Source: Hyperoodon ampullatus
Lineage: Eukaryota; Chordata; Mammalia; Artiodactyla; Ziphiidae
Assembly (NCBI GenBank): GCA_949752795.1
Contig: OX457061.1
Span: 32,182,425-32,246,424 of the forward strand
Direction: 5' to 3'
DNA length: 64,000 nt
The notes below the pieces were generated by a model. The model was not told where the DNA came from. It searched no databases and saw only the letters and a list, made by a program, of their open reading frames with translations. The position numbers and the translations under genes are program-made. Every line of letters begins with the position of its first letter. Position 1 is the first letter of the stretch. This document shows, in pieces, positions 55,610-64,000 of the stretch.

Positions 55610-55878
55610 AAGATATACACATCTGAAGCTCAAGAGAAAAATCTCGATAGGAAAAAGAAAATTGAGTTCCACAGCAAATAGGTGGTACAAAGAGGTAGAA
55701 ATGGATATCACCCAGAGAAAGGATATAAAGTGACAAAAGAGGCATCCTCATGAACATCCCTGAGGACAGTCTACATTTATGGGGTCTTGGGCAAGAGTAC
55801 CAATGGAAGTCCCATGCGTATGGTTAAATACTTGAAAGTGAAACATCAAATTAACAGGCTGTGAAAATGTTTTATCCA

Positions 55879-56225
55879 GGGCTTCCTTGGTGGCGCAGTG
55901 GTTAAGAATCCGCCTGCCAATGCAGGGGACACGGGTTGGAGCCCTGGTCCGGGAAGATCCCACATGCTGCGAAGCAACTACACCCATGCACCACAACTAC
56001 TGAGCCTGTGCTCTAGAGCCCGTGAGCCACAACTACTGAGCCCGCGTGCTGCAACTACTGAAGACCGTGCGTCTAGACCCCATGCTCTGCAACAAGAGAA
56101 GCCACTTCAATGAGAAGCCCACGCACTGCAACGAAGAGCAGCCCCCGCTCCCCGCAACTAGAGAAAGCCCTCGCACAGGAACGAAGACCCAAGGCAGCCA
56201 AAAATAAATAAATAAATAAATATAT
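55879..56225 (+). mobile_element. CHR-type SINE, long form
   Basis: About 340 bp including tail, with an extra 'cacaactactgagcc' unit in the middle (about 55995-56060). (AAAT)n tail. No clear duplication. Confidence 0.94.
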
Positions 56226-57410
56226 TTTTAAAATAAATAAAATAAGATTATATCTTTGTAATAATACAGTTTTAAATGTGTAAAATAATGGTTTCAGATG
56301 ATTAAAATTTGGCAAAGTATTAATAAGATGACTGAGTTCAATTATTATTTTAAAGATCTGCATGTTCTGTTGGTAGGCCAACAGTGTGCAAATGAGGGAT
56401 AAAAAAAATTCATACAAACTTCATGAGTTATTATCAATTTGTTCCCTGAAATTTATTTTCTTGTCTTCATTTCAAAAAAATCACAAATTATGTTGTTATA
56501 ATCAAGATTCTAATATAATTCATGTTCTTTTCGCAGTAGTGCCAAAATAGAAAACTGAGGCAGTAGCAATTGGAAATGTCCAAAAAATTGTTAAAGTAAT
56601 GCTTCAATTCAGAAACGAATTGTTAATTTTACATGTTATGTTCAAACATTGTAATATACAGAATATATAAACAATATTCCAGAATATTTAAACTTCATTA
56701 TCCCTTAGAGTAGTATCTAGATCTATACAGCAATATAAAAATTCAGTGTCATACTTCACACTTATTACACCTAAACCTTCATATATACAAATTTAAGAGA
56801 AATATGAGTTAACAGTACAAAATGTTTCCCTGCTTCTATGTGATGCTACTGTAAATTTCACATTAATTCAAGAATATTTCTAGAACTCTGAATCAGAAAG
56901 TGAAGAAAAGCAAGAAAATGGACACTTGGTACTTTGTAGAAATGATACTTCATTATATAAGAATGTATTGCATTCATGTTATCTGAGAGGAAAGGTTTGA
57001 CACATTAATTTGTCTTTCCTCTTATCTAAGCACTTTTGCCACTCAGATCCTCGCCATACTCCAAAGCAGTGCCCATCTCTGGCTTCCTCAGCAGTATAAC
57101 CCACACACCATTATGGGATTTGAACTTAGAGGTCTTTTGCTTAAAAGTCATGGTTGAAAGATGTAGGGAAGGATTTCCCTGGGGCTTGAACAGTGTTAGT
57201 CATGAGAGTAATTGGTTAAGGTTATGACACATGGTACGCCCCTGCTGAGCACTGGATACCAAATGGTAGAGGTGTCCTTGTGTCCTTCAATAAATATATT
57301 GGGAGGGTATGATACATGGGACTTTCTAAAGGATGTTGTTCAGGCCAGGGTTCCTTGTTGCTGAGTCTGAAGAGTGGACCTGTCCAAGGAGAATCAATGG
57401 CTAAAAAGTG
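56226..57410. other. Unassigned AT-rich spacer
   Basis: About 1.2 kb, very AT-rich to about 57000. No gene or confident repeat. Confidence 0.4.
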
Positions 57411-57418
57411 AGTGGAAA

Positions 57419-57634
57419 GGGCTTCCCTGGTGGCGCAGTGATTGAGAGTCCGCCTGCCGATGCAGGGGACACGGGTTCGTGCCCCGGTCCGGGAAGATCC
57501 TATGTGCCACTGAGCGGCTGGGCCCGTGAGCCATGGCCGCTGAGCCTGCGCGTCTGGAGCCTGTGCTCCGCAACGGGAGAGGCCACAACAGTGAGAGGCC
57601 TGCGTACAGCAAAAAAATAAAAATAAAAAATAAT
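57419..57634 (+). mobile_element. CHR-type SINE, short form
   Basis: Complete short form with a tail broken by T bases. Duplication 'agtggaaag' at 57411-57419 and 57635-57643. The 203-codon minus frame across 57222-57833 crosses this SINE. Confidence 0.95.
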
Positions 57635-57775
57635 AGTGGAAAGAGGGAATCCCATGAAGGAGTTTGAGGTGAAAGGGCCAGAGGAATAGGAGGAAAATCA
57701 AAAGTGGTATTGCAGAAATCAAGAGAAGAAGGATTTCCAAGGAATCACCAACAGAGGCAAGGGTTGCAAAGAGGT

Positions 57776-57802
57776 AATAAATAAATAAATAAATAAATAA
57801 AT
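57776..57802. repeat. (AAAT)n tetranucleotide repeat
   Basis: Six or more AAAT units with no SINE body attached; directly left of an L1 target site. Confidence 0.9.
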
Positions 57803-57812
57803 GTAGGACTTT

Positions 57813-58239
57813 ACAGAAAAAGGTAAATATCATATGTCACTTATATGTGGAATCTTAAAAAATGATACAAATGAACTTATTTACAAAACAGAATAGACTC
57901 ACAGACAGAAAACAATCTTATGGTTACCCAAGGAGAAAGAGGGGGAAGGGATAAATTAGAAGTTTGGGACTAACAGATGCAAACTACTGTATACAAAATG
58001 GATAAGCAACAAGGACCTACTGTATAGTGCAGGGAACTATATTCAGTATCTTGTAATAACCTGTAATGGAATAGAATCTGAAATTCTGAAATATTTTTTC
58101 TGAATACATATTCAGAAAGTATATTTCTGAAAATATTCTGAATATATATTATGAAAGAATATATACAACTGAATCACTTTGTTGTACACCTGAAACTAAC
58201 ACAACACTATAAATCAACTATACCTCAATTTTTTAAAAA
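57813..58239 (+). mobile_element. 5'-truncated L1 3' end with internal expansion
   Basis: 'tcacttatatgtggaatct' to 'ctgaaactaacacaacac' and an AT-rich end. Duplications 'gtaggacttt' at 57803-57812 and 58240-58249. Compared with the sibling at 53.3 kb it carries extra 'ttctgaa' units at 58078-58165. Confidence 0.9.
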
Positions 58240-58249
58240 GTAGGACTTT

Positions 58250-58660
58250 GGATAAACAAAATGTGGCATATCCATACAATCAAATATTATTCAGCAATGG
58301 AAGGGAATAAAGTACTGATACATGTTTCAACACAGATGAACCTCAAAAAACATGCTAAGTAAAAGAAGTCAATCACAAAAGACCATGTATGTTGTATGAT
58401 ACACTTTATATGTATTGTCCACTATAGACAAATCTATAGAGACAGAAAGTTTAGTAGTTGAAAGGGGCTGGCAGAGTTGGAGGGAATGTGAGTGACTACT
58501 AATGGGATTTCTTTTTGAGGTGATGAAAATGTCCTAAATTTAGACTATGACAATGGCTGCATGACTCTGTAAATATACTAAAGGCCACTGAATTATACTT
58601 TCAATGTTGAACTTTGTATATATAAGTTATATCTCAACAAAGCTGTTTTTTAAAAAGGGA
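58250..58660 (+). mobile_element. Older L1 3' end (L1MB/MC-type)
   Basis: 'ttggataaacaaaatgtggc', 'aatattattcagcaatggaa', 'gatgaacctcaaaaaaca', 'gatgaaaatgtcctaaattt' and 'actgaattatactttcaat' run in order to 'tctcaacaaagctg'. Diverged; follows directly on the younger L1. Confidence 0.85.
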
Positions 58661-59455
58661 AAAAAATAGAGATATCTACTACATTTAAGATCACATTATC
58701 CTGTGTCCAAGCCACCAAACATTGTCCACCTGTGAAAAATCAAATCTTGGAAGCTGCCAGATGTTTAAGACTAAACAGTCTACCATGGTGATTTGTCCAT
58801 TGTCTCTGACAAAAAAATAAATCGATCTTCTATTCTTTGGAAAACAAGAGATGAACTAGAGGGACCGCTTCACAATAAAGATCTTTCACACTAAGGTAAA
58901 CTTGAAAACAGAGAACATTTATGCAAAAATCCATTTACTGTGTCAGTAATTTTCAGCATTTCCCCCGCTGCTTTGTAGATAATTGAGTAAAAGCTTTTCC
59001 TTCCCTACATCAAGCATCAGTTTCCAACTGATCCTCTTAGAAACTCAGTTTTGAGATTTCACTTCAAGATCATGACTACAGAATTTATGGGAAATGCATA
59101 TGTTTTTGGCTAAATGGAACTATTTCCTTTCCTTGAGCCAAACACTTAAAACGATTGGAAGAAAACAGAAGAGCGGAGAAAAAAGTAAAATCTCCCACCA
59201 ACTGTATCAATAAAGGGTCATAGCTATATTTTTTTGGTAATCTTCCAATTGACTCTATGTCTAGGTATAAATCCCTATCTTTCCCACCCAATCAATTATT
59301 CAGCATTTTTGTGAATTCAAGGTACTAAATGCTAATATATTTCTATTGTTCATGTATTTCATGAACAAATTAGTTGCAAAGTCCTTAAGCTGCCTAATGT
59401 CCACAGTCTGCCTAATGTGTAGGTTTGAATATACACCCTCTAAGAATTTATTTCT
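58661..59455. other. Unassigned spacer
   Basis: No gene or named repeat. Confidence 0.4.
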
Positions 59456-59470
59456 TAAAACCACAAATTG

Positions 59471-59790
59471 GGGCTTCCCTGGTGGCGCAGTGGTTGAGAA
59501 TCTGCCTGCTAATGCAGGGGACACGGATTTGAGCCCTGGTCTGGGAGGATCCCGCATGCCGCGGAGCAACTAGGCCCGTGAGCCACAACTACTGAGCCTG
59601 CGCGTCTGGAGCCTGTGCTCCGCAACAAGAGGCCGTGATAGTGAGAGGCCCGCGCACCGCGATGAAGAGTGGCCCCCGCTTGCCACGACTAGAGGAAGCC
59701 CTCGCACAGAAACGAAGACCCAACACAGCAAAAATAAATTAATTAATTAATAAACTCCTACCCCCAACATCTTCTAAAAAAAAACCACAT
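59471..59790 (+). mobile_element. CHR-type SINE, intermediate form
   Basis: Same hybrid architecture as the copy at 28715: 'gcgcgtctggagcctgtgct' plus 'gaagagtggcccccgcttg'. Duplications 'accacaaattg' at 59460-59470 and 59791-59801. The tail includes extra non-A sequence (59756-59775). Confidence 0.94.
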
Positions 59791-60084
59791 ACCACAAATT
59801 GGGGGTATGATGACTACAGACAAGTAATATGGAATGGGAAGATTAATAACTGACGGGGACCTTATCAATCTCACGATAACAATTCCAGATAATAGGACAG
59901 TTCACATTTACATTTTTACATTTTACATGATACAATCATACACAATACTTTGGTTTTTATGAAATGAGGAAAGCAGTACCATCTCCATTCTTTAGTTAGG
60001 TAAACTAAGGTTGGTCAAACCATTCAGTGACTAGAGGAGATCTCCTTGCTGGATGTTTCCAGAGTACCTATCTTTAACACCCGC

Positions 60085-60195
60085 TCATATCTGATTACTC
60101 AACACCTGTCTTCCTTCTAAGCTTCATGGAAGCAGGGACCTAATTCCGCCTCTGGCGCACAGTGTGTGTTCAATAACCATCACTTGAACTAAACT
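60085..60195 (+). mobile_element. L2 LINE 3' end fragment
   Basis: 'atggaagcagggacctaatt' and 'cacagtgtgtgttcaataa' are the sense L2 terminus. Confidence 0.65.
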
Positions 60196-60304
60196 GATCA
60201 AGTTCCCATAGTTATTAAGACACAGAGACTAGATGTCAGACTGTATTACATGTCCTTTTAAAGCCCTAATAGTGTTTTTTTACCTAGTGTTACTGACAGC
60301 TCAT

Positions 60305-60332
60305 GGAAGGAAGGAAGGAAGGAAGGAAGGAA
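60305..60332. repeat. (GGAA)n microsatellite
   Basis: About seven GGAA units. GGAA arrays can bind ETS-family factors; no context supports a role here. Confidence 0.95.
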
Positions 60333-60469
60333 AAGATGCAAAGTGAAACAGATCAGGAATATGTTTACTCCTGTACCTCAAACCACCTGTGTGGAGCAGC
60401 ATTTTGGCATATAGCTCAGGGGTCATATAGCTCAGTGGTCAGATACCTCAGTGGCTATACAGCTTAGTG

Positions 60470-60690
60470 GGTCAGAGGGCTGTGGAGTCAGATCTTTACG
60501 CAAAACTTTGCTCTACTCTCTCTAGCTCTGTATTCTGTAATATATCATTGAACTTTCCCAAGCCTCGGTTTCCTCATTTACAAAATGGAGATAAAAATTT
60601 CTAAATCTCTCAGAATTGTTGTGATGATTAAATGAAATCAAATCTGTAAACCATGCAGCACAAGGCCTTAGCATTCAATATCCATCATCA
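60470..60690 (+). mobile_element. MIR SINE with (CAT)n end
   Basis: 'aagcctcggtttcctcattt', 'acaaaatggagataaaaatt' and 'gttgtgatgattaaatgaaa' are sense MIR. A (CAT)7 run follows at 60683-60703. Confidence 0.85.
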
Positions 60691-60979
60691 TCATCATCAT
60701 CATCTTGATCATACTATTAATATTATTATGTGTCCCTAACAAGAAAAGCAAAAGCCTCTTGGGCTAAACACAGAATTGTCAACAGCAGAAAAGGCAATTT
60801 GCTGATAACTCACGCATGATTTGGAAATGGAAAAGCTTTTACTCAATTTTCTACAATAATAGGTGAGTAAATGTTAGCTCTGTCATGTCTTTTATAGGAC
60901 ATTGAAGCCACGAGGGGCAAGTATGGCATCTCCAGCATTCTGAGAAGTTGATTGACTTGCAAGTTGATGAATCTGGGGA

Positions 60980-61270
60980 AGGGACTTCCCTGGTGGCGCA
61001 GCGCAGTGGATAAGAATCCGCCTGCCAATGTAGAGGACATAGGTTCAAGCCCTGGTCCGGGAAGATCCCACATGCCGCGGAGCAACTAAGCCCGTGCACC
61101 ACAACTACTGAAGCCCACTTGCCTAGAGCCCATGCTCCTCAACAAGAGAAGCCACTGCAATGAGAAGCCCGTGCACCACAACGAAGAGTAGCCCCCGCTC
61201 ACCAAACTAGAGAAAGTCCACGCACAGCAGTGAAGACCCAAACGCAGCCAAAAAAAAATTTTTTTTTAAA
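60980..61270 (+). mobile_element. CHR-type SINE, long form
   Basis: Long form with a 4-bp duplication in the A-box region ('gcgcagcgcagtgg'). Identical 11-bp duplications at 60969-60979 and 61271-61281. Confidence 0.95.
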
Positions 61271-61435
61271 GAATCTGGGGAGACCTGGAATATTCTCCTC
61301 TAATTCTATTTTACCAGCCTTCGGGCATTTAATCTCCTCATCCCACTTCCACTGTTGTGTGCAATATTTTATCCAGACACCTACAACCCTACTTGATCAT
61401 TTTAGGAAAGGGAATTCTTAAATCTTGTTGCAGCT

Positions 61436-61655
61436 CAGAGCCCACGAGCCACAACTATTGAAGCCTGCGTGACACAACTACTGAAGCCCGCATGCCTAGA
61501 GCCCGTGCTCCACAACAAGAGAAGCCACCACAATGAGAAGCCTGCGCACCGCAGTGAAGAGTAGCCCCCGCTCGCCGCAACTAGAGAAAGCCCACACGCA
61601 GCAACAAAGACCCAGTGCAGCCAAAAAATAAATAAACAAAATTTTTTTAAAAAAA
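61436..61655 (+). mobile_element. CHR-type SINE, 5'-truncated long form
   Basis: Lacks the whole tRNA-like head and starts at 'agagcccacgagccacaac'. Keeps the 3' part and an A-rich tail. No internal Pol III promoter remains. No clear duplication. Confidence 0.9.
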
Positions 61656-61674
61656 GAAAGAAAAACAGAGCATT

Positions 61675-61850
61675 AGGAGACAGACAGTTGGATGTGAATC
61701 CTGATTTAATCATAAATTAGGTGGCTGAGTTTCTGGCAAGCTATTTCATATCTCCATACCTTGGCTTACACATTTATGAAATGGTAATAATAATACCTAC
61801 CTCAGTAACTTGTGATAAGATCACATAAAAATGCTTTGCAAAATATGACA
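61675..61850 (+). mobile_element. MIR SINE
   Basis: 'tgatttaatcataaattagg', 'aaatggtaataataatacc' and 'tacctcagtaacttgtgata' are sense MIR. Confidence 0.75.
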
Positions 61851-62370
61851 TTCTTCAAAAAATACTTTCATTACCCGGGATGACATCAGAGAAAAAGAAA
61901 GAGGATGGAAAATCAATATGAATTTAGGGTCCACTGGAGGATGGGTGCTTTGTAACTTTTAAAATGCTACTTTGTTAATTTCTGGGTTAATGCATTATTC
62001 CAGGCTGCTTCTCTATTTCTTTTTGTTCAGGAATGCTTCTTCTGTTCCACCAGAGTAAATGCGATGGTCACTGCTCTGTCTCTCTTCCTCTTCTCCCTTT
62101 ACACTCTTTCTCTTGTCAAGCTCAGCTCCGCCATTATTTCAACTATCAACTGTAGACAAATGTTTCACAAATCTACCCTGCAGGCTAGGGAGTCATGAGA
62201 CCATTAAAATCCCTTCATTTTTACCCCAAAATGTAACCTAATCATAGAAGTGACATCCATCATATTAATAGTTCCCACACATACTCAAGTGGAGGAAATT
62301 ATATAGGCATGGACACCAGGGGGCAGGATTCTTGGGGACCATCTTAGAATTCTGCCTACCGCAAGCATCC
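61851..62370. other. Unassigned spacer
   Basis: No gene. A phrase at 62320-62360 ('accatcttagaattctgcct') looks repeat-derived but I cannot name it. Confidence 0.35.
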
Positions 62371-62374
62371 ATCA

Positions 62375-62398
62375 TTTGCCAAGCAAGTGCTTGGCAAA
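62375..62398. repeat. Perfect short palindrome
   Basis: TTTGCCAAGCA and its exact reverse complement separated by two bases; 11-bp arms. Confidence 0.95.
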
Positions 62399-62439
62399 AG
62401 GGATACAAGAGAATGTGACATGTTCTTTACCTTCAAAGA

Positions 62440-62577
62440 GTTGTAAATTGGATGATAATCATCCCTACCTCCTAGGGCTAGGTGGAAAGGATTATATGGA
62501 AAAGATATATGTAAAGTGTTTATCATCGTGCCTGACACATGAAAATTAAGTGTTCAGAAATGTTAGTTGTTATTATC
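62440..62577 (+). mobile_element. MIR SINE 3' half
   Basis: 'ctacctcctagggctaggtg', 'ggaaaagatatatgtaaagt' and 'catcgtgcctgacacatg' match the MIR 3' half. Confidence 0.65.
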
Positions 62578-62769
62578 AGATAATTGGAACATAATCTGTT
62601 CAGAGATGGGTGGAAGTTCTGGAGAAGGCAGAGGCTGAGAGGAGGAATGCTTGGGTGTTGAGGAGATCAGAAAGGGCTTCCAAGAATAGAAACCAATTGA
62701 CCTCAACCTTCTCAAAAATCTCATCACACTGGCTGCATTAAGACCATTTTTTAACATATTTGAAAACCA

Positions 62770-62850
62770 AGTCTCAGTTAAGGAACTCACACAAGGCCAT
62801 TCAGCTAGTAAGAGATGAAAGCAAATTTCACAGCCAGGTCTTCTGACTGG
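62770..62850 (-). mobile_element. MIR SINE fragment
   Basis: 'aaggccattcagctagtaag' and 'acagccaggtcttctgac' are antisense MIR. Confidence 0.6.
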
Positions 62851-62854
62851 AACA

Positions 62855-63855
62855 CCAGAGGTTCACTGTGTGTGTGTACATGTATCCAGTAACCAAAATT
62901 CCATTTTAGCCGTCATGAGGCATGTGCAGGGACTAGTGGAAAATAAGCTTATGCAGATGCCATGGGTTTCCACCACTGAAACTCAGGGAAAGGGTCTAAA
63001 ATGAAGCAAAACAAAAAAGCAGGTGCCTTTGACAGTAGAATTACCTAATATCTAATCAGAAGTTTATTTTAGGAAGACTGTCCTGGTCTTCATGGGCAAG
63101 ATGCTTCATAAGAGAAAAATGAAATACATGATGGGGATAAGCCACAGAAGTTGCACTGGTGCTTTAGATGGGAAGCAACTGCAACTAGAAAGTGAGCAGT
63201 GGAGAGCAGAGTGAGGAGAAATGCTGGAATTGGAAATGAGCAGTTAACAGGAGTTGGAAGAAAGGCCTGATGAATCTGAACCCCTCAGCTGTTGGGTGGC
63301 CAACATCTCATCTTGGATTGTCACCAGAAGAATATTCTTTCCACAGCTGAGAGAAAGAAGGTTTCTTTTCATTTGAGAAGAAACAACTTTTTGCCCTGAC
63401 TCTGCAAGGGCCATGCAAGTCCTGAGGAAGGGATTCATTATTTCCAACTGCAATCTTCCACATTCCCAACACAAGCGCCATTCCACACCCAGACACATTC
63501 AGACCAACTTCAGAGCAGTTGAGCACATACATGTTCTTAGGCTGCAACTATTCATCACCGTCGACTTTAAGAAAAATAAAGTCTGCTGGGAAAAGAAGGA
63601 AAATGAAGCAGGCCAAATAAGGAGTTTAGCAGGCTTGAGATGTGAATTTTCAGAAACTCCCTTTTCCCCCATTAATCCTTCTTTTTTGTCCTTTATCCAT
63701 TATGTGGGATTAGTTCTTTGTAAATTTGGATTTGTACTGATGAATTAAATTCTTGGCAACCGCTGTTCCTGCCGACTGGGTGCTTCTTTGTGTCCTTTGT
63801 AAGATCTATAACTCACTGCACCTGTTGCATCTGAATAGTCCTCTGCAGTCAGGAG
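62855..63855. other. Unassigned spacer
   Basis: About 1 kb. A frame at 63413-63748 (111 codons) has no domain. No gene called. Confidence 0.4.
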
Positions 63856-63856
63856 A

Positions 63857-63900
63857 GTGTGTGTGTGTGTGTGTCTGTGTGTGTGTGTGGTGGTGGTGGG
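63857..63900. repeat. (GT)n/(GTG)n microsatellite
   Basis: GT repeat with one TC interruption, then GGT units and a G run. Confidence 0.96.
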
Positions 63901-64000
63901 GGGGTTCTTTAAAGCATTCTACAACGTTCAGTGTAAAAGGAAGAACTCCAGTAGATGGGAGGGGGTGCTAAACAGTGGACTGAGTTACGAAGGCAACTTG

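Larger units (their letters stand above)
52495..55780 (-). mobile_element. L2 LINE (antisense) carrying two L1 insertions
   Basis: Pieces 52495-52892, 53475-53933 and 55610-55780. In order: 'gccttggggatacagcaatg', 'gggaactgcaagttcaaagg', 'gtgactggagcacagtgagc', 'ggagtttggactttttcct' and 'gattcccaggtttcagtgg', then 'attgagttccacagc'. About 1.0 kb of L2 is recovered once the L1s are removed. Confidence 0.75.

Noticed and set aside
57222..57833. 203-codon minus-strand frame
   Set aside because: Crosses a CHR SINE and an (AAAT)n repeat; no protein family.
4845..61655. Repeated GC-rich units as a CRISPR-like or tandem array
   Set aside because: Copies are dispersed, on both strands, each with its own target duplication; they are retroposons in a eukaryotic genome.

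Overview
The window is non-coding genomic DNA from a mammal, almost certainly a cetacean. The best evidence is about 22 copies of a tRNA-derived SINE whose head reads GGGCTTCCCTGGTGGCGCAG, followed by a B-box-like GGTTCGAGCCC or GGTTCGTGCCC. This is the CHR family of whales, hippos and ruminants. The shortest form, about 210 bp ending in GCCCGCGTACC plus pure A, is the abundant young form in whale genomes. Many 5'-truncated L1 3' ends of cetartiodactyl type agree with this. I find no intact protein-coding gene, no tRNA or rRNA gene, and no prokaryotic feature. Every long open frame lies in a SINE, an L1 remnant, a low-complexity tract or GC-rich DNA. The window reads as intergenic or deep-intronic sequence.

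Layout. 1-9.5 kb: an old L1 relic split by a MaLR LTR and a SINE, then MIR, L2, MER2/Tigger and MER5A relics, an ERVL-type solo LTR with its 5-bp duplication, and an L2 with a MIR inside it. 9.5-11 kb: the only clearly GC- and CpG-rich non-repeat stretch, followed by a G-run cluster and an AT-rich block; this is the best regulatory candidate. 12-17 kb: two young SINEs in mostly unassigned DNA. 17.4-19.1 kb: three retroposons stacked at copies of one target sequence. 20.1 kb: an L3/CR1 relic. 22.4-24.3 kb: an old L1 hit by a SINE that was itself hit by a second SINE and by an L1. 26-29.7 kb: L2, old L1, a class-I ERV solo LTR and two SINEs. 30.8-34.8 kb: several L1 layers and a MIR hit by both a poly(A)-only insertion and an L1. 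35.2 kb: a second L3/CR1 relic. 39.2-40.1 kb: an L2 hit by two SINEs. 42.6 kb: a MIR hit by a SINE with a perfect 22-bp duplication. 44.6-46.3 kb: a MER5A split by an L1. 46.7-50.6 kb: L2 relics with a SINE, a long purine tract, a young SINE and a MaLR LTR. 51.7 kb: an unusual L1 shard. 52.5-55.8 kb: an L2 carrying two L1 insertions. 55.9-61.7 kb: five more SINEs and two L1 ends. 61.7-64 kb: MIRs and unassigned DNA.

The content is thus a layered record of retrotransposition. Mesozoic layers (L3/CR1, L2, MIR) are overlain by eutherian layers (old L1, MER5, MaLR and ERVL LTRs) and then by cetartiodactyl and cetacean layers (CHR SINEs, young L1 ends, ERV1 LTR). Nesting and target-site duplications give the order at many sites. 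Family names come from recognition of consensus features without a database search, so subfamily labels are approximate. Edges of old elements are good only to tens of bases.
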